Assembly: GCA_938092015.1 (NCBI GenBank)
Contig: CALKOT010000022.1
Location: forward strand, 16,503 to 80,502
Direction: 5' to 3'
Source of the DNA: an uncultured Paracoccaceae bacterium
Lineage (GTDB): Bacteria > Pseudomonadota > Alphaproteobacteria > Rhodobacterales > Rhodobacteraceae
Length of the DNA stretch: 64,000 nucleotides
The notes beneath the pieces were generated by a model. That model ran no database searches. It saw only the letters and a list, made by a program, of their open reading frames with translations, and had not been told where the DNA came from. Position numbers and translations under genes: made by a program. Below, piece after piece: positions 45,961 through 55,436 of this stretch; positions within the stretch are counted from its first letter, which is position 1; every line of letters begins with the position of its first letter.

Positions 45961-47055
45961 ATGATGGCCAAATCCGAAGGGCCAAGAGGCGTTCTTCCCT
46001 CGCAGACGATCCGCAAGATGCTGGAAACGGGCGAGATAGCGGTCGATCGCCCAGTGGCCGATGGCCAGATTCAGCCCGCCAGTCTTGATCTGCGACTTGG
46101 CGTTCGCGCCTACCGGGTCCGCGCATCTTTCCTGGCAGGCGGCGAACGCACGGTTGCGGACCGCCTCTCTGAATTCGCGATGCATGAGATTGACCTGACA
46201 AACGGTGCAGTGCTGGAAAAAGGCTGCGTCTATCTCGTGCCGCTGATGGAGCGGCTGGCCCTGCCTTCCGACATCTCAGCGGTCGCAAATGCGAAAAGCT
46301 CAACCGGCCGACTCGATCTGTTTACCCGGCTGATCACGGATCAGGGCACCGAATTCGATACGATTGACCCCGGTTACAACGGCCCCCTCTATGCTGAGAT
46401 CAACCCTAGAACATTCTCTGTCCTCGTCCGCCCCGGCGCCAGACTGAACCAAATCCGGTTCCGTAAAGGCGAAGCAATCTATTCCGATGAGGAACTGGAA
46501 TTCCTTCACCGTTCCCTCGGACTGGTGGATGGAGACGCCGTCATCGACGACGGTCTCGCGTTCTCCGTCGACCTTACGCCCGGCGCAGACGGCATCGTCG
46601 GCTGGCGCGCGCGTGCAAACACGCCATTGATCGACCTCGACAAGATCGGCCACTACGACCGTGATGAATTTTGGGAACCGGTTCGTCCCATGACCTCGGG
46701 CGACGTCATCCTCGATCCTGGCGCGTTCTACATCCTTGTCAGCCGAGAGGCCGTTCATGTTCCACCCGATTGCGCAGCGGAAATGACACCCTATCTGGCG
46801 GTCGCGGGTGAGTTCCGTGTTCATTACGCAGGTTTCTTCGACCCCGGTTTCGGTCATGCCGCCGCCGGCGGCACTGGCAGCAGAGGCGTCCTTGAGGTGA
46901 GATGCCACGAAGCCCCTTTCGCATTGGAACACGGCCAGGTTGTCGGCCGCCTTGTGTATGAACCAATGCTGGATACGCCCGACATTCTTTACGGCGCGGA
47001 TCTGAAATCAAACTATCAAGGTCAGGGCTTGAAGCTGGCCAAGCAGTTCAAGTGA
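45961..47055 (+). CDS. 2'-deoxycytidine 5'-triphosphate deaminase, two-domain form
   Basis: This protein of about 364 residues deaminates dCTP to dUTP, feeding dTMP synthesis. It is about twice the length of the common Dcd and carries two DCD-like jelly-roll halves. The N-terminal half has QPASLDLRLG and AKSSTGRLDLFTRLI. The C-terminal half has the FDPGFGHAAAGG segment. ATG 45961 has AAAGGG about 7 nt upstream; 45955 and 45964 are alternative in-frame starts. Confidence 0.88.
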   Translation: MMAKSEGPRGVLPSQTIRKMLETGEIAVDRPVADGQIQPASLDLRLGVRAYRVRASFLAGGERTVADRLSEFAMHEIDLTNGAVLEKGCVYLVPLMERLALPSDISAVANAKSSTGRLDLFTRLITDQGTEFDTIDPGYNGPLYAEINPRTFSVLVRPGARLNQIRFRKGEAIYSDEELEFLHRSLGLVDGDAVIDDGLAFSVDLTPGADGIVGWRARANTPLIDLDKIGHYDRDEFWEPVRPMTSGDVILDPGAFYILVSREAVHVPPDCAAEMTPYLAVAGEFRVHYAGFFDPGFGHAAAGGTGSRGVLEVRCHEAPFALEHGQVVGRLVYEPMLDTPDILYGADLKSNYQGQGLKLAKQFK

Positions 47056-47062
47056 GCCACCG

Positions 47063-47743
47063 ATGAATTGGGCTGAGCAAGTTAACATCTATTGTGAACG
47101 TCTGGACGCTAGTTTCTGGTCTGAGCCGCTGAATGCGGTCTCAAATGCCGCCTTTATCATCGCAGCAGTGGTTTGCGGTGTGAAAGCCAGACGCACGGGA
47201 CACAATGATCCGTTAACGATGCTGCTGGTGACGATCCTGTTTGGGATTGGCGTTGGATCATTCCTGTTCCACACGTTTGCAACGCGCTGGTCCGGACTGG
47301 CCGACACGGTACCGATACTTCTTTTCATCCTCGTCTATCTTTTCGCAGCGACACTCCGATATTTGAAAATGCCTTGGTGGGCGGCTGCGATGGCGCCGTT
47401 CGCCTTTATGGCGTTTGCAGTTGCCTTCGTTCGGGTGTGGGGCGCCTTTCTTCCATCAATGAATGGCAGCGAAGGGTATTTCCCGGTCCTGATTGTGTTG
47501 ATCTTTTATGGTTTCATCCTTTCCAGGCGCGGACATCGGGCGGCGCTCGGGTTGATCGCAGCTGCTGCGTTTCTGTCGCTTTCGTTGACGTTTCGCAGCA
47601 TTGATCAGGCAATATGTGGGGCGTTGCCAATCGGCACACATTTCCTCTGGCACATCTTCAATGGCCTCTTGTTGGGCGTGGTTCTGATGGCTTTTGTCCG
47701 CCACGGCGCGCCGCAGGTTGCAGAAGACAACGCGCGCCGTTAA
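47063..47743 (+). CDS. Ceramidase-like seven-helix membrane protein
   Basis: This 226-residue protein has about seven TM helices and belongs to the alkaline ceramidase/PAQR-like (CREST) group. Candidate metal-site residues are the N-terminal [19 protein letters not shown] (Glu and Asn), [13 protein letters not shown] (His) and [11 protein letters not shown] near the C-terminus (two His). In eukaryotes such enzymes cleave ceramide, but the bacterial substrate is unknown. It lies 7 nt after the dCTP deaminase. Confidence 0.8.
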   Translation: MNWAEQVNIYCERLDASFWSEPLNAVSNAAFIIAAVVCGVKARRTGHNDPLTMLLVTILFGIGVGSFLFHTFATRWSGLADTVPILLFILVYLFAATLRYLKMPWWAAAMAPFAFMAFAVAFVRVWGAFLPSMNGSEGYFPVLIVLIFYGFILSRRGHRAALGLIAAAAFLSLSLTFRSIDQAICGALPIGTHFLWHIFNGLLLGVVLMAFVRHGAPQVAEDNARR

Positions 47744-47771
47744 ACCCGGCTCACAACAGATCGGAGCCTGC

Positions 47772-48059
47772 ATGTCCGTCGATAAAGACACCGTCCGCCG
47801 CGTCGCCCACCTCGCCCGCATCGATGTCGATGAAGCGGCGTTGGAGCCATTGTCGAAAGAACTCTCAGCCATCCTCAGCTTCGCCGAACAACTGGCCGAA
47901 GTGAATGTAGATGGCGTGGAGCCAATGACCTCGGTCACGCCGATGGCGTTGAAGCGGCGTCAGGATGAAGTGACCGATGGCGGCATTCAAGACAAGATTC
48001 TCGCCAATGCGCCCGATACGCGTGAAGGCTTTTTCGCTGTTCCCAAAGTCGTAGAATAA
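47772..48059 (+). CDS. gatC: Aspartyl/glutamyl-tRNA amidotransferase subunit C
   Basis: GatC, 95 residues, is the small scaffold that wraps GatA and GatB. The opening [19 protein letters not shown] and the [19 protein letters not shown] core are typical. GGAG lies 5 nt before the ATG. gatA follows after 92 bp. gatB is 2.3 kb away rather than adjacent. Confidence 0.95.
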   Translation: MSVDKDTVRRVAHLARIDVDEAALEPLSKELSAILSFAEQLAEVNVDGVEPMTSVTPMALKRRQDEVTDGGIQDKILANAPDTREGFFAVPKVVE

Positions 48060-48151
48060 CGACGAACATTTCGGGCGCACAATCGCGCAGCCTGACTGAC
48101 AGACACCCTGCCCGCTAGAACGACAGGCGCGGCGAAGACCGGAAGAAGATT

Positions 48152-49639
48152 ATGGGCGAGCTTGCATCCCTCACACTTTCAGACGCCCGCGATAAGCTGC
48201 GCGCAGGTGACATAACCTCTCGTGAGATCACGGAAGACTGCCTGGCTTCGATTGAAGCTGCGTCCGAACTGAACGCATTTTCGCAAGTCACCGCTGACAA
48301 GGCGCTCGGCATGGCCGATGCCGCTGATGCGCGTTTAAAGGCTGGCGATGCGCCCGACTTGTGTGGTGCGCCCCTTGGCATCAAGGATCTGTTCTGCACC
48401 GAAGGTGTGAACAGTCAGGCCGCATCGAACATTCTAACTGACTTCAAACCCCAGTACGAAAGCACCGTCACCAGCCAGCTTTGGCGTGATGGCGCGGTGA
48501 TGCTTGGTAAGTTGAACATGGATGAGTTCGCCATGGGCTCATCAAACGAAACAAGCGCCTATGGCCCCGTCACTTCACCATGGCGCCGCCCTGAATCAAA
48601 CACGCCGCTGACCCCGGGCGGATCATCCGGCGGTTCCGCCGCATCCGTCAGCGCAGACCTTTGTCTTGCCGCGACAGGTACAGATACTGGCGGATCAATC
48701 CGTCAGCCGGCCGCATTCACAGGCATTGTAGGCGTGAAGCCAACTTATGGGCGTTGTTCTCGCTGGGGCATCGTCGCCTTCGCCTCTTCCTTGGACCAGG
48801 CCGGTCCGATGACAAAATCTGTACGCGATGGCGCGATCATGCTGAAAGCGATGACAGGTCATGATCCAAAGGATTCGACCTCAGCCGACATCGCGGTTCC
48901 TGACTTTGAGGCCGCGCTGACTGGTGACATCCGGGGCAAGACCATTGGCATTCCTAAGGAATACCGTCTGGACCAGATGCCGGAAGAGATTGAAGCCCTG
49001 TGGGCGGATGGCCGCGCAATGCTATCCGACGCAGGCGCCAAGATCGTCGATATCTCCCTTCCACACACCAAATACGCCCTGCCCGCTTATTATATCATTG
49101 CACCTGCTGAGGCGTCATCGAACCTCGCCCGTTATGATGGTGTTCGCTATGGCGCGCGCGCTGATCTGGTGGCTGCGGATGGTGTTGAAGACATGTACCA
49201 GAAGACCCGCGCGCAAGGGTTCGGCGACGAAGTGAAACGCCGCATCATGATCGGCGCCTACGTTTTGTCAGCTGGTTACTATGACGCCTACTACCTTCGC
49301 GCCCAAAAGGTTCGCACGCTGATCAAGCGCGACTTCGAACAGGTTTTCGCTGATGGCGTCGATGCGATCCTGACCCCCGCCACGCCGTCCGCCGCTTTTG
49401 GACTGGGCGAAGTTGGCGGCGATGATCCGATCCAGATGTATCTGAATGATGTGTTCACCGTCACAGTGAACCTCGCGGGCCTTCCCGGTGTCGCCGTGCC
49501 AACCGGCACAAACAGCGAAGGCCTGCCAATGGGTCTGCAGCTGATTGGCCGCCCATGGGAAGAAGCGGACATGCTGAACACCGCATACGCGCTGGAACAG
49601 GCCGCCGGGTTCGCCGCCAAGCCTGATCGCTGGTGGTAG
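48152..49639 (+). CDS. gatA: Aspartyl/glutamyl-tRNA amidotransferase subunit A
   Basis: GatA, 495 residues, is the glutaminase that frees ammonia for transamidation of Glu-tRNA-Gln or Asp-tRNA-Asn. The amidase signature holds the Lys-cisSer-Ser triad: GIKDLF (Lys), [12 protein letters not shown], and [17 protein letters not shown] (nucleophilic Ser). The length is full. The cspA terminator lies just after the stop, on the other strand. Confidence 0.96.
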   Translation: MGELASLTLSDARDKLRAGDITSREITEDCLASIEAASELNAFSQVTADKALGMADAADARLKAGDAPDLCGAPLGIKDLFCTEGVNSQAASNILTDFKPQYESTVTSQLWRDGAVMLGKLNMDEFAMGSSNETSAYGPVTSPWRRPESNTPLTPGGSSGGSAASVSADLCLAATGTDTGGSIRQPAAFTGIVGVKPTYGRCSRWGIVAFASSLDQAGPMTKSVRDGAIMLKAMTGHDPKDSTSADIAVPDFEAALTGDIRGKTIGIPKEYRLDQMPEEIEALWADGRAMLSDAGAKIVDISLPHTKYALPAYYIIAPAEASSNLARYDGVRYGARADLVAADGVEDMYQKTRAQGFGDEVKRRIMIGAYVLSAGYYDAYYLRAQKVRTLIKRDFEQVFADGVDAILTPATPSAAFGLGEVGGDDPIQMYLNDVFTVTVNLAGLPGVAVPTGTNSEGLPMGLQLIGRPWEEADMLNTAYALEQAAGFAAKPDRWW

Positions 49640-49642
49640 GTT

Positions 49643-49682
49643 AAAAACAAGGAAGCCGGACGGCGCATCAGCACCGACCGGC
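49643..49682 (-). terminator. Intrinsic terminator of the cold-shock gene
   Basis: On the minus strand GCCGGTCGGTGC pairs imperfectly with GCGCCGTCCGGC (49655-49682), and TTCCTTGTTTTT follows. It lies 25 bp beyond the cold-shock protein stop. Confidence 0.7.
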
Positions 49683-49707
49683 CCCTGAAACTGTTACGAA
49701 CGAAAGC

Positions 49708-49914
49708 TTACAGCGCTTTCAGTTCTGTCGCCGCCATTCGGCCATTGCGGCCTTCTTCAAGGTCGTAGCCGACTTTCTGGCCATCCTGGAGGCCTTCCAT
49801 GCCAGACTGCTGAACTGCGGTGATGTGGACGAAGACGTCGCTGCCGCCCTCTTCCGGTTCAATGAACCCATATCCTTTGGTGACATTAAACCACTTTACG
49901 GTACCAGTGGGCAT
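49708..49914 (-). CDS. Cold-shock domain protein (CspA family)
   Basis: This 68-residue OB-fold nucleic-acid-binding protein has RNP1 as KGYGFIEPE and RNP2 as DVFVHITAV. It acts as an RNA chaperone. A long upstream gap (49915-50152, 238 bp, shared with the TerC gene) leaves room for a structured 5' leader, as is common for csp mRNAs, but I did not resolve one. Confidence 0.95.
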   Translation of the reverse strand: MPTGTVKWFNVTKGYGFIEPEEGGSDVFVHITAVQQSGMEGLQDGQKVGYDLEEGRNGRMAATELKAL

Positions 49915-50152
49915 GGCCCTAGCTCCTTACGTCTTCCGCGCACTTTATGTGGCGGCTCATCAGGCGTAGTCAAAATCAAAACATCTTCGAGCAGGGCAGC
50001 CCGGCAGGGTATCGATTTTCAACCTCGCGCCGAAAGCCTGCCGTGTTTTCGCTATATTAACAAGTAAAAGACGAATCGCTGTGTTACTGGCACAACTAAG
50101 CCATAACGCTCACAAGAACAAAATTCGCGCTTAAGGACAGGAGCTTAGCGAA

Positions 50153-50968
50153 ATGGCCGACCTATTAACAATTGAGAACGTTGCAAACCTTGGAGTCCTG
50201 ATTTTCCTTCAGGCCGTCTTGGGTTTCGACAATCTTCTCTACATTTCTATCGAATCGAAACGTGCGCCAGTCGAAAAACAAGCGGCGGTACGGCGCAATG
50301 GCATCCTGATCGCGGTTGGTTTGCGCATCGTTCTGCTATTCACGATGATCCAGCTGATCGATTCAATGAAAGACCCGTTTTTCGTGTTCAATTCACCCGG
50401 CCTGATCGAAGGCGGCGTGAACTTTTCCACCATTATCTTTGTCTTTGGCGGCGTCTTCATTATGTACACCGCCTTCAAGGAAATCACGCATATGCTAACG
50501 GTGCACGACCTTGGGCACGACGTGGAAGGCAAAGGCGGCAAGTCGGCGGCGCAGGTCATCGGGTTGATCGTCTTGATGAACCTGATCTTCTCGTTCGACA
50601 GTATCCTGTCCGCCCTGGCGATCACGGACGCCTTCCCGGTTCTCGCCATCGCTATTCTGGTTTCGGGCGTCGCAATGCTCGTTCTCGCGGATGGCGTGAC
50701 GGCGTTTCTTGCAAAAAACCGGATGTACGAGGTTCTGGGCCTCTTCATCCTGTTGATCGTCGGCGTTGTCCTGCTGGGTGAGGCTGGCCCCGCCGCAGCG
50801 CACGCGATGCATGACGACAGTCTGCAGATCAAGATCTTCGGTTATGACCTGATCCCGATGTCGAAAACGACCTTCTACTTCAGTGTTGTGGTGCTGGTTC
50901 TGGTTGAGGTCGTGCAATCAGGCTACCAGCGCAAACTGGCAAAAGAGCGTGAAACAGGCGGGCACTAG
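50153..50968 (+). CDS. TerC-family integral membrane protein
   Basis: This 271-residue protein has about seven to eight TM helices with TerC-family acidic motifs: LGFDNLLYISIES near residue 23 and FSFDSILSALAI near residue 145. Members of this family are linked to metal (often manganese) efflux and, historically, tellurite resistance. No other ter genes are nearby. AGGAG precedes the ATG. Confidence 0.88.
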   Translation: MADLLTIENVANLGVLIFLQAVLGFDNLLYISIESKRAPVEKQAAVRRNGILIAVGLRIVLLFTMIQLIDSMKDPFFVFNSPGLIEGGVNFSTIIFVFGGVFIMYTAFKEITHMLTVHDLGHDVEGKGGKSAAQVIGLIVLMNLIFSFDSILSALAITDAFPVLAIAILVSGVAMLVLADGVTAFLAKNRMYEVLGLFILLIVGVVLLGEAGPAAAHAMHDDSLQIKIFGYDLIPMSKTTFYFSVVVLVLVEVVQSGYQRKLAKERETGGH

Positions 50969-50995
50969 ACCCACTAACAAACGATGCGCTGCCGG

Positions 50996-51832
50996 TTAGT
51001 CCGGCAGCGTCACCACCTGATAGACCGCAAGCGCCAAGTCAGACAGCGTCACCTCACCCATTGACGAATTGATGTGTGTGAAGATCGCGCCGCTCGCAAA
51101 GGTTTTTGAAAGCGCCCGGTCCACCGCCAGACGCAAGCGCGCCTCGCCTCGTTTCATTGTCAGCGCGTAAGCTTCAAACGAGAACTGGTTTGGTGAGAAC
51201 TTCAGCGGGATGGCAGGTCGCATCTCACCCAACTGATACCGCAGGATCGCATGATCACCGGAATATGCGGCGACGTCGCCTTCTTCAAGCGCAGTCAGGC
51301 CCTCAACATGCGTCTGATAAGTGTTGATCGTGAGGTTCAGAATCCGCGCTTCGCTGAGCTGCCCTACGATCCCCTCAGTCGTTGTGCCGGCAAGAACACC
51401 AACGGTTTCACCGCTTAGGTCGTCGACCATCTCAATGTAACCGGACCGGAAAACGACGCTGGATCCGTCAATGAAGTATGGGATCGAAAGATCCAGTGTT
51501 TCACGCCGGCTCAACGTTGCGGTTGTTGGCCCACAATGCAGATCTGTCTCACCAGCGATCAGCTTTTCAAAACGTGTGGCTGCGGTAACCTCGACGTACT
51601 CAACTTTCAAAGTATCAAGGTCCAACTGCGATTTGATTTCCTTGGCCGCATCACGGCAAAGCGAAACTGCCAGACCCGCCGCTTCACCCAATTGCGAAGT
51701 GTAGGAAAAAGGTGGCGCGTCGGTGCGCACGCCCAACTTGATCACCCCGGTCTCTGCGATCCGATCCAGTACATCTGCTGTCGCTTGTCCGGCAAACAAG
51801 GCAGCGACGGTCGCCAATGGAATCGTTTTCAT
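50996..51832 (-). CDS. Family 3 extracellular solute-binding protein (amino-acid ABC type)
   Basis: This 278-residue periplasmic protein has a signal peptide (MKTIPLATVAALFAGQATA). It carries the SBP_bac_3 signature IKLGVRTDAPPFSYT and the ligand-domain text CGPTTATLSRRETLDLSIPY (read in parts). Such proteins usually bind polar amino acids. No permease or ATPase gene is adjacent, so it may feed a transporter encoded elsewhere or act in sensing. Confidence 0.88.
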   Translation of the reverse strand: MKTIPLATVAALFAGQATADVLDRIAETGVIKLGVRTDAPPFSYTSQLGEAAGLAVSLCRDAAKEIKSQLDLDTLKVEYVEVTAATRFEKLIAGETDLHCGPTTATLSRRETLDLSIPYFIDGSSVVFRSGYIEMVDDLSGETVGVLAGTTTEGIVGQLSEARILNLTINTYQTHVEGLTALEEGDVAAYSGDHAILRYQLGEMRPAIPLKFSPNQFSFEAYALTMKRGEARLRLAVDRALSKTFASGAIFTHINSSMGEVTLSDLALAVYQVVTLPD

Positions 51833-51981
51833 AAGTCCCCTCCTTCTGCCCCCACAGACACCTCTCTATACCGCGCCCTGGGGCGCGGTAAATCATTCGC
51901 TGAACCCTTGTCCGCCGCCGTGTCGTTTCGTAGACAGGCCCGTAACAAAAGACCTCACAAGACGTAGCCGGAGCGGCCCTA

Positions 51982-53496
51982 ATGTCCGAACTCGCATTCA
52001 CCGAACCAACAGCCAAAACCATTCCCGGCGCCACTGGCGATTGGGAAATGGTCATAGGGATGGAGGTTCACGCACAGGTCCAGTCGAAGTCTAAGCTGTT
52101 TTCCGGCGCATCGACCGAATTCGGGGCAGAGCCTAACTCTAACGTTTCCCTGATCGACGCCGCCATGCCCGGTATGCTGCCCGTGATAAATGAATTTTGC
52201 GTTGAACAGGCAATCCGCACGGGCCTTGGCATCAAAGCTGCGATCAATCTGCGCTCAGTGTTCGATCGAAAAAACTACTTCTACCCTGATCTGCCGCAGG
52301 GCTATCAGATCAGTCAGTTCAAACATCCAATTGTCGGCGAAGGCGAAGTCGTCGTTGATATGGAGCCTGGCGTCGGTCGCCGCGTCGGGATTGAACGCAT
52401 CCATCTGGAACAGGACGCAGGCAAGTCGATCCACGATATGGACCCGACGATGAGCTTTGTTGACCTTAATCGCACCGGTGTTGCGCTGATGGAGATTGTC
52501 TCGCGCCCTCATATTCGCGGCCCTGAAGAAGCGGCTGAATATGTCCGGAAAATCCGCCAGATCCTGCGCTATCTCGACACCTGCGATGGCAACATGCAGG
52601 AAGGGTCGCTGCGCGCTGACGTGAACGTTTCTGTCTGCAAACCCGGCGACTTTGAGAAATTCCGTGAGACGGACGATTTCAGCCATCTTGGTACGCGGTG
52701 TGAGATCAAGAACATGAACTCCATGCGGTTCATCCAGCAGGCCATCGACTATGAGGCGCGGCGCCAGATTGGCATTCTTGAAGACGGTGGCGTCGTCGAT
52801 CAGGAAACCCGGCTCTACGATCCCGGCAAAGGCGAAACACGGTCAATGCGATCAAAGGAAGAAGCGCACGATTATCGCTATTTCCCCTGCCCTGACTTGT
52901 TGCCGCTGGAATTTGAACAGTCCTGGGTTGATGAGATCAACGCCAACTTGCCAGAGCTGCCCGATGCCAAGAAGGCCCGCTTCGTTACGGATTACGGCGT
53001 CACTGAATATGACGCCTCGGTCCTGACAGCAGACGTGGCTGACGCAAGCTTTTTTGAAAACGTAGCCAATGGCCGCGATGGCAAGTCCGCCGCCAACTGG
53101 GTGATCAATGAGCTGTTTGGCCGTCTGAACAAAGAGGGCAAAGGCGTCGCCGACAGCCCGGTCAGCGCAGACCAACTGGGCGGCGTGATCGACCTGATCG
53201 CCAAGGGCGATATCTCAGGAAAGATCGCCAAGGACCTGTTTGAGATCGTCTGGATAGAAGGCGGCGACCCCGCTGAGATCGTCGAGGCCCGCGGAATGAA
53301 ACAGGTCACAGACACCGGTGCGATTGAGGCGGCTGTGGATGACGTGATGGCGGCAAATCCCGACAAGGTGGAACAGACCAAAGCAAAGCCATCGATGGCA
53401 GGCTGGTTCGTAGGTCAGGTGATGAAGGCGACTGGCGGCAAGGCCAACCCTCAGGCCGTGAACGCCATCATAAAACAGAAACTCGGCGTCGAGTAA
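51982..53496 (+). CDS. gatB: Aspartyl/glutamyl-tRNA amidotransferase subunit B
   Basis: GatB, 504 residues, phosphorylates the misacylated tRNA and carries out the amide transfer. It shows [19 protein letters not shown], the [19 protein letters not shown] segment (read in parts), ADVNVSV and the [12 protein letters not shown] stretch, then the helical and YqeY-like tail. It is separated from gatCA by three unrelated genes. A strong hairpin follows the stop. Confidence 0.96.
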   Translation: MSELAFTEPTAKTIPGATGDWEMVIGMEVHAQVQSKSKLFSGASTEFGAEPNSNVSLIDAAMPGMLPVINEFCVEQAIRTGLGIKAAINLRSVFDRKNYFYPDLPQGYQISQFKHPIVGEGEVVVDMEPGVGRRVGIERIHLEQDAGKSIHDMDPTMSFVDLNRTGVALMEIVSRPHIRGPEEAAEYVRKIRQILRYLDTCDGNMQEGSLRADVNVSVCKPGDFEKFRETDDFSHLGTRCEIKNMNSMRFIQQAIDYEARRQIGILEDGGVVDQETRLYDPGKGETRSMRSKEEAHDYRYFPCPDLLPLEFEQSWVDEINANLPELPDAKKARFVTDYGVTEYDASVLTADVADASFFENVANGRDGKSAANWVINELFGRLNKEGKGVADSPVSADQLGGVIDLIAKGDISGKIAKDLFEIVWIEGGDPAEIVEARGMKQVTDTGAIEAAVDDVMAANPDKVEQTKAKPSMAGWFVGQVMKATGGKANPQAVNAIIKQKLGVE

Positions 53497-53506
53497 CGGC
53501 TGAACG

Positions 53507-53532
53507 CGCCCTCAAAATTGCATTTGAGGGCG
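53507..53532 (+). terminator. Hairpin after gatB
   Basis: CGCCCTCAAA and TTTGAGGGCG form a perfect 10-bp stem with a six-base loop, 10 nt after the gatB stop. No U-run follows, so the terminator call is tentative. Confidence 0.5.
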
Positions 53533-53601
53533 TAGCACCGTAACGCTTTACCAACCCGCTGGGGTGAGGGATTCGCTAAGACCAAGCGAAAGGGACGCGG
53601 A

Positions 53602-54027
53602 ATGACCGGATACAATTACAAAACAATCGCAGCGCCACGTCGCCTGAAAAAGGTCAAAGGTGTCAAAGGGCAAGGCGCACTTCTTGCCCATTCAGTTGAA
53701 GAGCTGATTGCCGTTGAGGCGGCCCAGGGCTGGGAATATCTGCGCGCAGATACGTTCCCGGTCGAGGCAAAAGGCGGGATGTTCTCAAAGCCCGTCGTGA
53801 CTGAGCGCGCCGTTTTGGTGTTTCGCAAACCGATCGCGGTTCAAATGGCGCAGCCTGTCGCCGCTCAGCCTGTGCAACCAGCGCCGCAACCTGCCCCTGC
53901 CCCTGCGCCAGCGCCGCAACCGGTGGTCCAGCCTGCGCCTGCGCCGCAGCAGCAGAATGAACCGGGATTTTCGATTGCCGGGGTTGAGCCTCCACGCACG
54001 CCGACTGTTGGCGGTGCGAACGACTAG
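53602..54027 (+). CDS. DUF4177 domain protein with Pro/Ala-rich tail
   Basis: This 141-residue protein has a DUF4177-like N-terminal domain (about 1-75, with the WEYLRADTFPVEAKGG segment) followed by a low-complexity Ala/Pro/Gln tail (about 80-125) and a short C-terminal peptide (FSIAGVEPPRTPTVGG). No signal peptide is present. The function is unknown. AAGGGACG precedes the ATG. Confidence 0.82.
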   Translation: MTGYNYKTIAAPRRLKKVKGVKGQGALLAHSVEELIAVEAAQGWEYLRADTFPVEAKGGMFSKPVVTERAVLVFRKPIAVQMAQPVAAQPVQPAPQPAPAPAPAPQPVVQPAPAPQQQNEPGFSIAGVEPPRTPTVGGAND

Positions 54028-54045
54028 ACGCCGAACTTAACCGGT

Positions 54046-54192
54046 TCAGTCAACCACCAGATCGACAGCACCGCCGACGACATCTGCCGTCGTCTCAACA
54101 GCCGTGCCGACAATTGTTGCCGCGGTGTCGGCGACAGTGGCTACAACACAGCCACTAAGGCCGGTTGCAAAGAGTAGAACTATAATTGCCAT
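54046..54192 (-). CDS. Very small lipoprotein
   Basis: Translation of the minus strand gives 48 residues: a short hydrophobic leader with lipobox LSGC (MAIIVLLFATGLSGC), then an Ala/Val/Thr-rich mature part of 34 residues (ATVADTAATIVGTAVE). This is like the tiny entericidin-type lipoproteins found at this place in related genomes. The best ribosome site (GGAG) is spaced for an ATG 7 nt further upstream, which is in another frame, so the start may have suffered an indel. The remainder of the 304-bp gap (54193-54331) holds only an inverted repeat GGCTTTGC/GCAAAGCC. Confidence 0.6.
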   Translation of the reverse strand: MAIIVLLFATGLSGCVVATVADTAATIVGTAVETTADVVGGAVDLVVD

Positions 54193-54331
54193 GCTTCATG
54201 GCTTTCTCCTAAGCCCACCTCCACTCACCATAACACACCGGCTTTGCCTCTCGCCCTTAGCGGACTGTTTCAGTGCAAAGCCGCCTTCGTTCTCTGAGCT
54301 TGCCTCAAAATGCCAGCAGATATGGGCACCA

Positions 54332-54592
54332 TCAAGGCGCGCTCAGCTCTAACGCCAGCGCGTGAACCGGCCCTGCAAGTTCTTCTTCCAGCGCCTTATG
54401 GACTGCCCGGCTGCGCGCAACGCGATCCATATCTGCGAAAACATCGGCTTTCATACAGATGCGAAAATGTGTCTCACCACCTTCGCGCCAGCCACCGTGA
54501 CCACGGTGTTCTTCACTTTCATCGATGACTTCCAGTTCAATTGGCGAAAAAACTGCTGTGAGTTTTGTCTCCATTGTCGCGCTAACACTCAT
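54332..54592 (-). CDS. BolA family protein
   Basis: This 86-residue BolA-fold protein has the conserved HRGHGGWREGGETHF loop with histidines used for Fe-S sharing with monothiol glutaredoxins, and the FADMDRVARSRAVHKAL helix. It is a probable iron-sulfur trafficking or regulatory factor. AAGGGCG precedes the ATG. It is divergent from the J-domain gene across 79 bp. Confidence 0.93.
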   Translation of the reverse strand: MSVSATMETKLTAVFSPIELEVIDESEEHRGHGGWREGGETHFRICMKADVFADMDRVARSRAVHKALEEELAGPVHALALELSAP

Positions 54593-54671
54593 TTTTTTGT
54601 CGCCCTTAGGTTTTCACTGACTGGCTCTGAGGGATAGACTGCATTCCTGACTCGTTCCAAGGGCCTTTCGC

Positions 54672-55340
54672 ATGGCATCTCGCAAACCACTAGATTTCGA
54701 TATTTCTGTTTCAGCAGACAAGCGGCGCCGTTCCAAACAGCGCGGCTTTGTCGGAGAGACAGGAACCGACGCACGCAAATGCGAATGGCGGGGCTGTTCC
54801 AATGCAGGCACCTTTCGCGCGCCAAAAAGCCGTGAGGAATTGGATTCCTTTCGCTGGTATTGCAAAGATCACATCAAGGATTTCAACAAATCCTGGAACT
54901 TCTACGCCGACTACACCCCGGAAGAGCTTGAAGCACAGCGCAAAGCGGAACTTGCCTGGGAACGTCCGACCTGGAAAATGGGCCAGAAGTCGAACAATTC
55001 CAAAGGGGCGACAGGTCACGCTGACGGTCAGGCATGGCGTCGCTTCGGGTTTGACGATCCGATGGAAGTTCTTGGCGACAACGCCACGATCAATCCCGGT
55101 GGCGCAGGCGAATCCAAACGCGCCCGTGCCCGAATGCTGCCAAAGAACGAGCAAAGCGCGTTGGAGATTCTGGGCCTTGGTCCAGACACTGACCGCGCAA
55201 CGATCCGCGCGCAGTACCGCGCCTTGGTCAAAGACCTGCACCCCGACATGAACGGCGGCAAACGGCAGGACGAAGACCGCCTGCGCGATGTCGTTTGGGC
55301 CTGGGACCAGTTGAAAAAGTCCCGTTCGTTCAGCGATTGA
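54672..55340 (+). CDS. J-domain (DnaJ-like) protein
   Basis: This 222-residue protein has its J domain at the C-terminus (about 158-220), with the HPD motif in VKDLHPDMNGGKRQ. The N-terminal part carries a short Cys-containing segment (CEWRGCSNAG, then WYCKDHIKDFNKSWNFY) that may bind a metal. It is not a full DnaJ. In many alphaproteobacteria this gene lies between bolA and cobS. Here a dehalogenase and a Rieske oxygenase intervene. Confidence 0.9.
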   Translation: MASRKPLDFDISVSADKRRRSKQRGFVGETGTDARKCEWRGCSNAGTFRAPKSREELDSFRWYCKDHIKDFNKSWNFYADYTPEELEAQRKAELAWERPTWKMGQKSNNSKGATGHADGQAWRRFGFDDPMEVLGDNATINPGGAGESKRARARMLPKNEQSALEILGLGPDTDRATIRAQYRALVKDLHPDMNGGKRQDEDRLRDVVWAWDQLKKSRSFSD

Positions 55341-55361
55341 ACCCAATTCTGTCTTGAGACG

Positions 55362-55385
55362 CAGCGGAACAGGTTTGTTCCGCTG
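55362..55385 (+). terminator. Hairpin after the J-domain gene
   Basis: CAGCGGAACA and TGTTCCGCTG form a perfect 10-bp stem with loop GGTT, 21 nt after the stop. It lacks a U-run. Confidence 0.5.
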
Positions 55386-55436
55386 GCGAACGCCTGCCCT
55401 GATCCGTACATTCCTTCCGTAAACAGGAGGAACGAT

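Noticed and set aside
50153..50968. Tellurite-resistance operon
   Set aside because: Only a lone TerC-family membrane protein is present; no other ter genes are nearby.
53880..53960. Pro/Ala tail of the DUF4177 protein as a tandem-repeat locus
   Set aside because: It is low-complexity coding sequence without a stable nucleotide repeat unit.
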